Shown: in pieces, positions 35,615-48,374 of the stretch
How positions within the stretch are numbered: the first letter of the stretch is position 1
Layout of the letters: every line of letters starts with the position of its first letter
Source: Paramecium pentaurelia
Taxonomy: Eukaryota > Ciliophora > Oligohymenophorea > Peniculida > Parameciidae
NCBI GenBank assembly: GCA_905183005.1
Contig: CAJJDO010000006.1
Location: forward strand, 480,035-544,034
Reading direction: 5' to 3'
DNA length: 64,000 nucleotides
Notes under the pieces: model-generated
Databases searched by the model: none
What the model saw: the letters and a program-made list of their open reading frames with translations, nothing else
Told to the model about the DNA's origin: nothing
Made by a program: the position numbers and the translations under genes

Positions 35615-38600
35615 TCAAATATATCTAGAATTATCTTGTCGACTTAAAATATCTGCTTTTGTTGCAAAATATGCCTAAACTTTCTTTTTAGCAACAGGAA
35701 TGTCTACTTCTTTATTTGAAGTAAAAATATATTCTCCAGGAAAATGTATATTAATTAATCTTCTTGTATCTTCACTTACCATAACTTTACCTGCTTCTCC
35801 TTATGATTCCATTTTATTAGCAATAACTGCATCAATACCAAATATATCATATCTTACAATATCTGTTCCAATAATTCCACCATAGAATTATCCCTTAAAT
35901 TAATAAATAATAATTTATTACTGTATGTATTCCAATTCTCATATTCAAATCTTTAAAGTTAATCTCTTTTCTTACTCTCTTTATAATTTCTACCATTTCT
36001 AATCCCATTTCTAAGACATTTTTAGCTTCTTAACCAGGATGTCTTTATTCCATATCATTAATTCCCAAAACAACATAACAATCTCCAATAGTATATACCT
36101 TATAAACATTCTATTATAAACATTCTTTATCAAATGATGTCATAAGTTCTCTTAACATCTTAACAACCTATTCAGCTGAAACCTTTGCTGAATATGCTGT
36201 GAATCCACTTATATCTGCAAATAAAAGTGTTGCATCTATTAAAACATCAGATAGTTCTAATTTAATTTTGCTATTTTAATAGAATCTAGTTAAAATATGT
36301 GATGGTAATAAATTAGTTAATAATGAATCTCTTTATTCTTTTTTTAAATTTTCATTGGCAGCACTATTAAAATTTTTAATTGTTAATTCAAAATTATTAT
36401 GTGAAACTATTACTAAGATAATTGTGGATAATACTATAAATACTAATAAATTATTATGTTAATGTAATAGAAGTTAAACAAACCATGCAGCTTATTATAA
36501 TAAAATATAGAAGAACATATACTTGAATTTTAATGATTATTAATTTACAGCTGAAAATGCAAAGAAATATGCTTCAGCATTATCTGAAATAAGGAATCTC
36601 TATTAATTATTAAAAGTAACAAAAAACATTGTTAAAAATGCACTTACATAATAAAGACCAGTCAAAGCTAAATCTAAATTATGCATATTATATTTCTTTA
36701 ATCTACTTGTAATAAAATATAATATTATTAAGTATAAACTTAAGAACATTCTAACAATATATATAGTTAGTCCATCTTATCCAGAATCTATCAATTAAAT
36801 TTAAGCCTTAAATAAAGTATAGACAATAGTCATTGGATAAAATATATCTTTTAAAGCAGATCTTACTTCTTAATAATATTATTCAAATTGCATTACTATA
36901 TTTGCATCATTACATTTTTCATATTCAAGTGTTAATTTCTTATATTTAAGAATTTCTAAATCCATTACTTTTTTTACTCTTTCACTTTTTACTTCTGTTT
37001 CAGGACCATCAATATCATTATCAGAAACTCCTATTATTCTATTTTCAGGGTCTTTTTCTACCTATTTCATTTATATTTCATCTTCCTTTGTTTCTTCCCA
37101 ATCATTTGTGTTATAATCAGTTTTTTAAATGACTTAAGATTTAGACTTCCTGTCTCTCCATACAATTTCAGTTAGAGAAGAGTATTCTTCTTTAATTGTT
37201 GCTTTTTTCATACCTCTTGTAGGTTCAGCTCCTTTGTTTTTATTTTTTATTTTTAATAATTAAGAGCCTTACATAGGATGATTCATGATTTTAGATCTTC
37301 GACCATATTCTTTAGTTGTTAAATGATCATGAACTGAAGATGGAGGAGAAATGTCTTTAAATGTTTACTTTAATTATGTATTCCTAGAATTATTTGTTCT
37401 ATTAACTCCAAAAGTGAGTTATCTTCCATTTTTCTAACCTTCGTAATATTTCTATTATGAATAATGCTTTTTTATTTATAGTTTCCTCTGAGTCACTTAA
37501 TGAACAGTCAACATACCTTTTCCTTTGGCTACAACTTACCTTGTAGTAAATAGAAACTCAGTATCCTTTACTCTTTCATAGGCTTCATTTGATATTGTTA
37601 TTCTACCTACTTCTCCTGTCGAACACATTCTTGATGCAGTATTAACAGTATCTCCAATTAAGGAAAATTAAGGTTTATGATATCCAATTACACCTGCAAT
37701 AACTTATCCATAATGAATTCCAATTTTGATTTTTAATTTAAATAATTTAACAACATCTTAATCTTTATATTCATATCTAAATTCAGATACTGCCTTTAAG
37801 AAATCTAATGACAGTTCTAATGCAATTACAGTTTCATTCTTCTTTTATTGATTCAATCCATCTTTATTATTTTCTATTTCTGTAGATTTCAATCCTGAAC
37901 ATGCCATATAAGTCTTACCTACTGTTTCAATCTTTTATACACCATATTATAAACATATTTTATCTAAGACTCTAAAAATGTCATCCAAAAATGTTACAAC
38001 CTATCTTTGTTTAGATTAAAGGATTTTATCAAATTCACAAATTTCTAAAAATATTATCGATATTGATCCTTAATTCTCTTCTATTTCAGTTTCTTCTGAT
38101 TATTCAATCTTTTCATATATAAATGCAGGTAACAAAGATTTCAAAATTTAATTAGTCTGTTCTTATTATGTTTATAAAGCTTAATCAAATAAAAATACTA
38201 ATCTTTAAAATCGTTAAAACTAAAATTATATTATTTCTTACATTATAATGAGTATAATTAGATAACAAGTTCAGAAAGAACAAAAGAACATATAAAGTTA
38301 TAAATTCTACTCTAAATGTTGGTGTCTCTTAATCTGAATTCACTTAAATATCATAAAAATTTGCTACTCTTATAGTGTAATTTATAAAAAATATTAATGT
38401 TAAAATTATTGGATAATATAAAGGTGGAGGAAAGATATCCCAGGCTAAAAACTATTAATATAATAACTGTCCAAAAGTGCTAAAATAGTATTAACTTTTA
38501 TCATCAGGAAGTGTGACACTTAAAAAATGATCTAAAATCAACACTACTGGAATAAAGAAATATGCTTCAATTGTACCCCATTTTATTTAAAATGATGCTA

Positions 38601-41600
38601 AATCTACTTATTTCTTTTCAACAATTTTAGTAACAAATAGTATTAATATCCAAATCACCATAAAGATTGCCCAAAGTATATTAAGTATTGTGTCTTCAAC
38701 TGTAGAAAATGGATGCCATGCTATTACACTACTAACTCTTAACACAATAAAAAGAACTAATACTACTTCTCTTCTTTATTAATAATAGTACTAAACTTTG
38801 AATTGTCTAAATTATTTTTCATAATTATGATTCTTGAATACAAGTGATATTTTAGAATATTCACCATTAAATGATTAAGTTTTCTCACTTTCAAATAAAG
38901 ATCTAATGAAAGGATCAATTGATACATTCTCAAATACTTTTTTTATTTTTCTAAAGAATTATCTATTTATTTTAATATGATTTAACATTTAAAATTATTT
39001 TACAGATTCTTATACAATTTTACCTGATTAATTTTTCATAGCATTCTCTAAATATTTAACAAAATTTAATATTATTCTTGGAGTAAACATTAAATCTCTT
39101 GTTTATTTTATAATTTAATCAATTGTTATTATAATAACAACTCCTGTAAGAATTCCAATGATGAATTACCATTTAAATATGTTTCTAATTATTTAAACTC
39201 TTTAATCAGATTCTACAACAATAGCAAATGAAATTGTTAACAATCCTAATGTTATAATGAAATTCCAAATCATTTTTCCAAATGGAACATTAAGATGAAT
39301 CATTTAAGAAGTACCAAAAGCAAATACACAAAATAATTGAAATAAAAACATCAAATGTGCTAGATTATTTGGATCAGATGTAAAAAACATCATAAATTCT
39401 GCAAATATATATGTATTCATAAATCCACTTATAGCTGCTGACATAACTACTTCATAAAACAATTCTTATAACCATCTAAAATTAGATTTAAAGCATTTGT
39501 AAGCTTAAGGTTAATATTAAGGTAACATTAATTCTATCTATTCATGACTTGATCTATCTTCAAATGAAGGTAGTAAACCATTAATAATTATATGAATTTG
39601 AAGTGCTAATAAATATACTACATGTTCTTCTATATAAAGTGTTCTTCTTACACATACAAATAAAGTAAATATTATTAATTAATATAAACTTATTTTTGTA
39701 CACATAACAGTTAATTAACTAAGATGCATAGGAAGTAATTTGGCAAAATATAATACTAATTATTTAATGTGCTATAAATCATTTACTTAGATATTTTGAT
39801 ATGCTATTTTTAATGATCGTTTTTCTCTTGAAAATTAAATAGTAGCATTTGCATGTGAATTCATATTAAAATCATCAACTGAATCTGAAATAGTTAAAAG
39901 TGTATTACTAGGTTCCATAATTTTAGCTACTGCTTTTGTAATTAATTCTTTATCAGCAGGAGAACAATCATATGCAATTACAGTTTTAAGAATTAAAGCA
40001 ATAAATAGAAAATGGCTTTTTGTATAATCATCACTAAAAATAGGTTTAATAGATTTTCCATTAACTAATAGAAATACTTTTTATAAAGGTTCTTCTCCTT
40101 TTTTTGATTTTAATATCATATTTTCATCAAAAGTAGCTTTTTTAGAAATACCACTTCTTTTCATTTCAGAAAATGATTTTTAACTTATAAATGATTTAGT
40201 TGATTCATTTTATTGACTTTCATCTTCTTTTAATAATTATTTTCTAATAAATAGTAATTGAGACTTAATTTATAATTTCAATTTTTCTTCATCTTCTTCA
40301 TCAATTCTTAATAAAGTATTATTATTATTGACAATACCAACATGATTAGCAGCAGAAAGTGTTTACATCTTTTTGTCTCCACTTAAAATCCATTAAGAAA
40401 TACCTAGATTTTTAAATGTCTTAACTTAAGCATAAGCTCCTGGATTTTGATCTTCTTTTAAACAAATTAATCCATAATAATCTAAATCTCTAATTAATTC
40501 TTTATCATGATGTGTCATTTCCATAGTATCAAAACTTACTTCTTAATATTTATTTTTATTCTTAACAGCTTCTTCAGGAACATCTTTACCAGCATATACA
40601 ATAAATCTATAACCAGATTAAGCTTAATGAGTTATTTATTTTTCTAAATTTACTCTTTTTTTTTATGATAATTTACATTTATCCAAAAGTCCAAGATTTT
40701 CACTTTTAACATACAATTTTAATTAAGCTCCTTTTTAACTTCTTTCTGTTCCTTATCTGTCATATTAAGCTCCTTAATTCCTTAATCTTTATTAAATAGG
40801 TTTCATAAAAATAGCAAATGTATCACTATCACTTACTTTTTTATATACTAAATATCTTTCACTTAAACCTTTTGCACTAATCTCATAACAAATTCTTTTA
40901 TTTAATAAACCTGCACAATTGAATTCAAATTGATATTATTTTGCAAATTTAATTACAGATTCTTAATATTCTTCTGTATTTTCATTCAAAAAATTTTAAG
41001 GATTCATACTTGGATGTTCATTCATAATTCCAGAAATTCCCATTAATTAACTATTTTTATCTCTATTAGGTTTATTTTATGGTTTTGAATATTTAGTTTT
41101 AACATCCTAACATAAAATAAGAGATCTCATAAAATTATCTGCTTATTTCTCTCCCAATCTTATAATTTCTAATAAATCTTTTCTTCCTTCTTGATCTTAA
41201 TCTTCACTATCACTTTCTGATAATTATTATTATTCATCTTCATTTATTTAAGATTCACATAATTTTACTTCTTTTCTAATATCCTTCTAAGATGTTACTG
41301 GAGAAGGAGATAATAAAGATCCATTTCCAGCTTCTTATGTTTATTCTAAATTCCTTTCTATAATCCTAGGTTCTCTTCTTGTTCTTGTTATCAATCTACT
41401 ATTATTATTAAATGTTCTTCTATTGTTTCTATTACCTTATATTGGTTTCTCTGATGATGATATTTCTTCATCTATACTTTAAGCTTTTACTTGTCTTATT
41501 TAATCTTATTATCTAATGAAATGAGGATTGAAATTGAAAACCATATTTCTTGATTCTGGTTCTTCCTCATTAAATACTGCATCATCTTAATTAAAACTAA

Positions 41601-43044
41601 TTGCCTCATCATGTTATGATTATAATCTGCTTTTTACTGAATGATGACTACCTGGATTTTAAATCATTCTCTCACTCTTTTATAGAGAAGCTATACCTAA
41701 AATATTTTCCTCTTATTCTTCTTATTCCTCTTATATTTCTTACATGTTATTATGTTGATGTTATGTAGTCATTAATTTTCTATATTTCTTTGTTGAATTT
41801 CTTATGCCTTCTCCATTAATAAGATTATAAAAGTAAACACCACATATTACTCCACAAAGTACTGTATTATTATTTGTTAAAGTGCCAGTTTTATCATAAA
41901 TACAATGATCTATCTTAGTCAAAGTTAATAATTCTGATGAATGAGATATTATTATATTTTTATTCTTTTCAAAGATATTATTGAAAAATTAAAATGTTAA
42001 TTCACATAATCCAGTAATTATACATGGATGAACAAATGTTATACTCTAAAATATTCTACATAATGTATTATATATTGTAAAATCTTATGGAATCTTTTAA
42101 AATCTAATTATTATAGTTATGCAAAATGCCAATTATATAAAATATAAAAGACTAAAAATTCGAGAAAATTTCATTAAGTATCTATCAAAATGAGTTGTGG
42201 ATTTCTTAAAACAATTATGCCACATTTTTATAACATCTTCATCATCATGACTTATAACTATCCCTACTACCCAATCTGTATTTATTATCATACTACTTTA
42301 ATTTACTATATTTCTATAATCCAAATATTCACCCTTTGGATCTTTTTATAACTTAATGAAACCTCTGAATTAATTGTCATTTGTGTCCAATTGATCAAAT
42401 TCTATTTTACCTGTCATTATTCTCTTATAATAGATTAGAGTTTGATTTTTTTATTAATCAGAAGTAGATGTTAATTTTATTGATTGTTTTTACGTCATAT
42501 GAGTCATTCCTTCTTTTTCAGATGTTTACACCATAAATTTCTCCTCTTAAGAATTCAAAATTAATATGCTCATAGGACTTGGTTGATGCCTCTTCAAGAA
42601 AATCAAATTACCTACTGTCACATTTCTTTTAGGACATTTACTGATATGGCATTTTGGATCCCATCCAATCACATATACAGTTTAATTAAAATATTCATTT
42701 ACTTATCTCAAAGCCTTACAAATCTATTGATATAACTTGTAAGATGACATGAATAAATTTCCTGCCAATTATATTATACACATAAACAATTATTATTCGG
42801 CTCTGAAACTGGCTGATAGAATTATTACTATAAACAACCACAAATTAAATCCCTGTTTCAACCAATCAATAAAGTGAAGTAAACATGTTTTTACAACCTA
42901 ATTATCTTATTAATTTTGTACTAATCCTCTAAGCAATTAATTTGGATCTCTCTTAAACTGTTAATTCTATGGATAACCATTTTTGAAATATAATTTATGC
43001 TAATAATCCTTTTAATTCACTTGTTCTTAATATGATCTCTGCAT
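35615..43044 (-). CDS. Guanylyl cyclase fused to a P-type ATPase-like domain
   Basis: One giant ORF (2459 aa) with two recognised introns, 28 bp at 35894-35921 and 22 bp near 38220. The N-terminal half is a P4-type ATPase: membrane helices near the start, DWVVGIVISHD, the phosphorylation motif DKTGTLTNN (Asp codon 41893-41895), a long Gln/Asn-rich insert and WILSGDKKMQTLSAAN. The C-terminal half has two six-helix sets, each followed by a cyclase domain. C1 reads FSLIGDTVNTASRM but has lost metal Asp residues (IFLEICEFDKI, ETVGKTYM). C2 has ATLLFADISGFTAYS, YTIGDCYVVLG and GIHTGQFYGGIIG. This fused architecture is described for Paramecium, Tetrahymena and Plasmodium guanylyl cyclases. Catalytic Asp residues lie in the second domain, reversed relative to animal adenylyl cyclases. 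Confidence 0.95.
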
Positions 43045-43576
43045 TTTTAATAAATTAATTAATCGTTCAATAATAATCAAATATAAATCATCATCAATTA
43101 GAATTAACTAAAAATCTCTTTGAAAACAATAAAAACTAAAAATCTCTTTGAAAACAATAAAGATACTTAAACCTTTTCTAAAATATTGTCAAATGTAATA
43201 AATTTAATATAAATTTAGCTCTTTTTATATCAAAGTTAATTAATTTTTAGTAAATTATTATATGTTTATCTCACTTTAAGCAAAAATTCAATTTATGTAT
43301 TTAAATTTCAAATAGTTAATTAAATTTAATGTCATTTTGAATTAGAAATATTTAAACAATTTTTACTATTATAATATAATTTAATTGCAATACTTATTCA
43401 AATCTTAAGAACACACTTACTCATTAATTAAATTAACCCTTGTAGTTATCATACTATAATATTTATTTTAATTTATATTATATAAATATTTATAAGATGA
43501 TTTGATAATAAGAGATAAAATTCATAACAATAGGAAATGTATTAACTTATTAAATATTAATTATTATCAAATTTAA
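43045..43576. other. AT-rich intergenic region upstream of the cyclase
   Basis: About 530 bp with a 28-bp tandem duplication (separate entry) and otherwise A/T runs. No coding-like frame. Confidence 0.5.
43106..43161. repeat. 28-bp tandem duplication
   Basis: Two copies of a 28-bp unit (aactaaaaatctctttgaaa then acaataaa) lie head to tail at 43106-43133 and 43134-43161 just upstream of the cyclase ATG. No function is known; it is the only clear tandem repeat in the spacer. Confidence 0.85.
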
Positions 43577-44577
43577 TCATTCTATTCTTTTTAGTTTTTG
43601 AACCATTATTTTTCTTTAATCATGTTTCTAAGTATTTTAAGGATAAAATGTCTCTGAAGCAAAACTTTTAATCACTTATCTTGGCGATTTGATTACTTAG
43701 AATTATGAATCTTATTATTTATATACACTCAAATGGCTAAGATATGGAGACTGAGCTACTGATGGATTTTAAGTTGATAAATTTTATTCTTTCTGTAGTG
43801 ATTTTTGCTCATCCCCTAAAGTTTTAAGTATTCTAATAGGTCTGAATATTGAACTGGATATTGAATTAGTTTATCTATTAGAATCTAATTTAGGAAGCAA
43901 TCCCTATTCCTCATTTTTAATATTCAGTTTTTATTATAAATATAACTTTACTGATTATCTTTATTTGTTCTTTTAATCAAATATTTTAACTTAAATAGAT
44001 TATAATTATGAATTTATTGTTTATCTTTCTTCGCTCTGAAGTTAGGAATTAAGAAATAATAATTATGCTTAATTAGATGGTGTTTAAGATTAAAAGAAAG
44101 GCTAATTCTCAAAAATTTTTGTTTTAAACCTAAATAACCTTTTAGCTCTTTCTTATTATCTTATTTTCTTCCATTTTTCTTTGAGAAATATAATGCAACG
44201 AACAGCATTTTGAAATCTCTTAAGTAATCTTTACCTTTTCAAAACTTACATTTCTGTCCTAAACACTGTGAATCTCTTCTGTAAATTTCTGACCTTCTTA
44301 CTTAACTTACCACAATCTATACAGCAACAACTCTTATCATCTTAAAATGAATTATTTGTCTAAGATATGGAACTAAGTAAATTAATCTATATGAATACTT
44401 GTCAGGTAAGGCTAAATCTAAATTTTTTAAAGAAAAAGGTTTTGATTATAAGTTCGAGGGGTGAATTGCTTTTGAGTATGTTTTCTCTTAATGCTTAGAT
44501 CGAATTTGCTTCTTTTCTATTTAAATATTTTAAGTCTTTGATTTTTGGAGACTCTACTATTTGCGACTTTGATTCAT
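43577..44577 (-). CDS. Hypothetical basic protein with IQ-like helix
   Basis: A 324-aa protein with one 26-bp intron. Ser/Gln/Lys-rich ends surround a strongly basic helical region (LLKRFQNAVRCIIFLKEKWK then KIRQQERAKRLFRFK) that could be an IQ-type calmodulin-binding helix. A CCCIDCG cluster precedes it. No family match. Calmodulin binding is inference only. Confidence 0.55.
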
Positions 44578-45237
44578 TATTTTTTATTTTTTTTCGCAAT
44601 TAATAATTTATTATTAATTACTATGATGTCTGATTGCCTTGAAATACATTAAATCATTTTTATATCTTAAAAATGATATTATTCATACTCATATTAGAAT
44701 TTTATGGTAATCTATATTAATATAAAAATAATTGATCATCATTAATGATGTTGTCATTGATGGCGATATGAAAAAAATGATAATTAAACATAAATAGTTT
44801 AAAGTAGTTATAATTCAACAATCATTGATTGTATTACAATTAAAATAATATTCTTATTACTTTAATGAGACACAATCATCTTTTTAAGAAAGCATCAATA
44901 ATATTCAACAGATGAATTTAATTTTCTCAAAATAGTAAATTATATCTCAATATTTTGAAATGTAAAAATTAGATAAAAAGAGTATCATAAACTAAATTAT
45001 TTAATTGTATATAATGTATTTAATGTGTATGATGTAATTTTTCTAAAATTAATTCTAAAAATACTTTCTAATTATATATTTTATATTATTATTAATGAAT
45101 TGAATTTTCGATTAATTAAATTATATATATGAGAGAAAGAAAGTGAATAGATATTATAAAATATGTTTTATATTTGATTTAACAAATATTAAATTTTATT
45201 AATTGATGAGACATATGTATTTATATATTTATGAAAA
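44578..45237. other. Intergenic region with one low-confidence ORF
   Basis: AT-rich. A plus-strand ORF of 111 codons (44768-45103) has a plausible first two thirds (for example QESINNIQQMNLIFSKQQ) and a hydrophobic, low-complexity end. It could be a small gene, but nothing identifies it. The rest shows nothing. Confidence 0.3.
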
Positions 45238-46332
45238 TCAACTTGGTTTTTTAGTGTTTTGATTAATCCTTATATTAGAATCATAAAAATTTTATAAGAT
45301 CGTTGGTTTCAATAAAGATGGATCATAATTTTTTAAACTTCTATGTTTTCTGACTATAGTTTATTATTTTGGTGATATAAATCCACTTAGAATAATATCG
45401 CTTTATTTTTATGTTCTACACTTTGCTTGTTTTGATCTTACTGAATTTAAAGAATCTTAAGTTAATGGATTTCTACTAATAGGTTCAGAATATCTTCCCA
45501 TATCACTCAACATAGGACCAGATTCAATTGATCTTTTTTAAATTCGTTAAGATTTAAAATCTTATCCTTGTTTTTTTGGAGTAACATAACCCTTTATTAA
45601 CAAAGGCTTCATTTTATATTTTTTGTATTAATCATAATACTTATTTACAGATTTTTGAACATGATAGTTTTAATCCATAATTTCTTTTAGTAATTTTTCA
45701 TATCTCTATGTAATTATTTCAAGTGTGCTTTCAATTGGTATATACACTGATTAAGTGTTATCAACAGATTTATCTTTTAATTTTGTTATGCTACTAATAA
45801 GACTAGAAAATCCTAATTATATTATTTAATTTTTACCTCCTCCATATAGATATAATTGTTTTGTATTATCATCTAAAAAAAGAACATCATAAACATTTCG
45901 ATTATTATGTTTACATACAGAATAACAGTATTTTTTATGCAATTCATTCAAATAACGTAATCCGATTACTCCTAGGATGAGTGGTTCAGAATAGAACTTT
46001 TCATTTCTATTACAACGGTCCTCTCTTGATTTTAAATAGGTTTATACTATTCATAATTGAACATTTGAGCAAGTTCGTGCTTTAGTTTTTGTTTTTAGAG
46101 ATTACAAATAAATTTCAGTATGGTTATAAGTGATTCTTAAAGAATATGTGAGATGGAATTCCTTAAGTTTGGTTAATTTATTACTTCCTAACAAATTACC
46201 TATCCTTAATTTGGAAAGTATATCTATTACTTCATTCAAAAATAAATACCTGAGTTTTGACTAAATAATATTAAGTTATTTTGGTATATTTCTAAATTAT
46301 TTTAGGAAGAAATAGTTTGCGATATCCTTCAT
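45238..46332 (-). pseudogene. Gene of unknown family with a single in-frame TGA
   Basis: From ATG at 46332 the frame is open for 93 codons (NEVIDILSKLRIGNLLGSNK; KEFHLTYSLRITYNHTEIYL), meets TGA at 46051-46053, then stays open in the same frame for 270 codons to TGA at 45238 (LGVIGLRYLNELHKKYCYSV; QLYLYGGGKNQIIQLGFSSL). Both parts are coding-like, and no normal-sized intron removes the TGA in frame. Upstream to 46728 other coding-like fragments lie in different frames (REEVIFMIRVIGHQMHEDC; QQVRDSLDIPQTFRKHLNVF), one also broken by TGA. Most likely a decaying gene. Alternatives are sequencing error, strain-specific nonsense or stop readthrough. Confidence 0.5.
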
Positions 46333-46728
46333 TCAAATTCTAAAATAAATAATGTTCTAAATTTTCCCTTTTTTGTTCTCCTCTGATGATTTCATCTTAT
46401 ATTTCTCTTAATGTTCCTAGTTTATTTCTACAATCTTCATGCATCTAATGACCAATTACTCTGATCATAAATATAACTTCCTCTCTGGCAGCTAATAAAC
46501 TCAATAATAGTTATAAAGGATTCTATTGCATATATTTTTTATTAATATGAATATTTATTACATTGAAATACTCCCTAAATTTGTAAAGGTTTAATCAATA
46601 CTTAATGATTCATTAAAAAATTTAATAAAGACACTTATAATTTTTATGAACACATTTAGATGTTTCCTAAATGTTTAAGGAATATCTAAGGAGTCTCGAA
46701 CTTATTACTCTAATCATTTCATAATCAT

Positions 46729-47084
46729 AAAATATTCCCCCTTTTTCTTATGTGTAATATTTAAACAAAATTTCTGTCAATTACAAGAAAGGCTATAATT
46801 AATTATGTACTGTATGTAAGACTTGACTTGTTAATTAGATTAGATTTCAAAGAAATAAAAATTCATTTAAACCTAAAAATATTTTTAGATGGTTATATTT
46901 TGAATGCTAAAATGTGAAAAATTTATAGATTGTTAAATTTTAGTTAGATATCAATTTTTAATAAGCGAAGCTATACATGATAGGAAGTTTTTGCAACTAT
47001 CTCATTAAATTAAATAAATAGTTTTATTTAGTTAAAGAAATACTTATATCAAAAAAAAGTAAAAATATATATATTCTCTTTGTT
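46729..47084. other. AT-rich intergenic region
   Basis: No recognisable gene or motif; scattered A/T runs between two broken loci. Confidence 0.45.
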
Positions 47085-47563
47085 ATGAATTAAAATTAAG
47101 AAAGATCCATTAATCAAAATATTAAACTCATAGCTTAAAAATAAAAGAAACTATTATAATCATAATTGTAAAATTCTTAAATTTTCACCTAATAACTAAA
47201 AAAATTCTGAATTTTAGCCTTGAATAATGTAAGATAGAATGAACTATACTATTGCTTGAAATCCATCTTAAAAGATATCAGAATTGATAAATAAAAAAAA
47301 AGAAAGATTTAATATTATTGATATTTATAATCCAGTTAATGAATTAGTAAATAGAATTTAAGGGCAAGCATTAATGGAAATATACACTATACAACAATAG
47401 TGAATATTATACATCTTATAGAATGGAAAATTTCATATAATAATAAAGAAATTTATAATTGAATAGAATAAGACATAAAGAAAATTATATGAGAAATAGA
47501 TTAGAAAATATTCTAAATTCTTATTCATTATTAGAATATTTCTATAAAAAGCTATAATCATGA
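47085..47563 (+). pseudogene. Small helical gene or relic with uncertain structure
   Basis: A 41-codon Gln-rich start (MNQNQERSINQNIKL) ends in TGA at 47208. A second coding-like stretch (KKKERFNIIDIYNPVNELVN) leads, through a possible 22-bp intron beginning GTG, into MENFIQQQRNLQLNRIRHKE and ends at TGA 47561. I could not join the first and second parts with a normal intron, and one model contains a TGA at 47257. Either a small gene with an unrecognised splice or a relic. Its stop shares the palindrome TCATGA with the convergent carrier gene. Confidence 0.35.
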
Positions 47564-48356
47564 TCTATTATTGAATGATGAAATATAAAATTTACATCTT
47601 TCATATGCACTAAAAAATATAATTCCAGATACTGAGATCTACATTGTTCGAATATGTGCAGCTCTGAAGAAACCTAGAATTCCTTCTGTCTCATATATCG
47701 ACTTAACACAACCTCTTAGAGAATCATAAAATTGATTCCTTTATGTCATTAATTTAGATTTCACAACATCACATGGTGTTGTTAAAAAAGCAGCAGTACC
47801 TCCTGCTACAGCACCATTCAAAGCATGATCTACAAATCCATCATTTCCAAAGTGTATTTTCATATTTTCATATATTGGAAATTGAATTGCACTAAATGGT
47901 ATTTCTCTCATTATTATTGTAGTAAATCCTGCATAGAAACCTCTAAATCCTTATCCATAATAAATTGATCTCAAAGTATCTCTTACATTAGCATCTAATC
48001 CTACTTGCATTTAATTTTTAACAACTTCAAAAGGATTTCTTATAATATTTGTTACAAATTCACCTAATGCTCCTGCTAGCATATGTGAACAACCATATTT
48101 TTTAGATGTATCATAAGTAGAGAAAAATATGAATGCTGATGGAAAGGAGACTGTAATTTATGATAAAAGCTTCAAATAATAGATAAGATGGCTATACTCC
48201 TCTATATTTATTTACTTTGGCTGCTGTTTTGAAATAATCAATTTTATTATTTGATGCTTAGATTCTTGTCTTGATTGTTTCAATAGGAAAAAAGATAAAA
48301 TCTGTAATGATTCCTGCTGAGCCTCCTGCAATACCAGAAATAAATATTTAATCCAT
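47558..48356 (-). CDS. SLC25A26: Mitochondrial S-adenosylmethionine carrier
   Basis: A 256-aa protein with one 28-bp intron. Three carrier repeats: FFPIETIKTRIQ, RNPFEVVKNQMQ and TTPCDVVKSKLM, each a PX(D/E)XX(K/R) variant with following helices (GFRGFYAGFTTIIMREIPFS; GILGFFRAAHIRTMQISVSG). FIFFSTYDTS, REIPFSAIQFPIYE and GIIFFSAYER match SAM carriers (SLC25A26/Pet8) more closely than other family members. It imports SAM into mitochondria for methylation in exchange for S-adenosylhomocysteine. Length is normal for the subfamily. The ATG lies 18 bp from the stop of the Sec7 gene upstream. Confidence 0.88.
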
Positions 48357-48374
48357 TTTTATAATAATATATAA

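Noticed and set aside
37480..37570. Intron inside the cyclase C1 domain
   Set aside because: The frame is open without it and reads the family-typical AKGKG segment.
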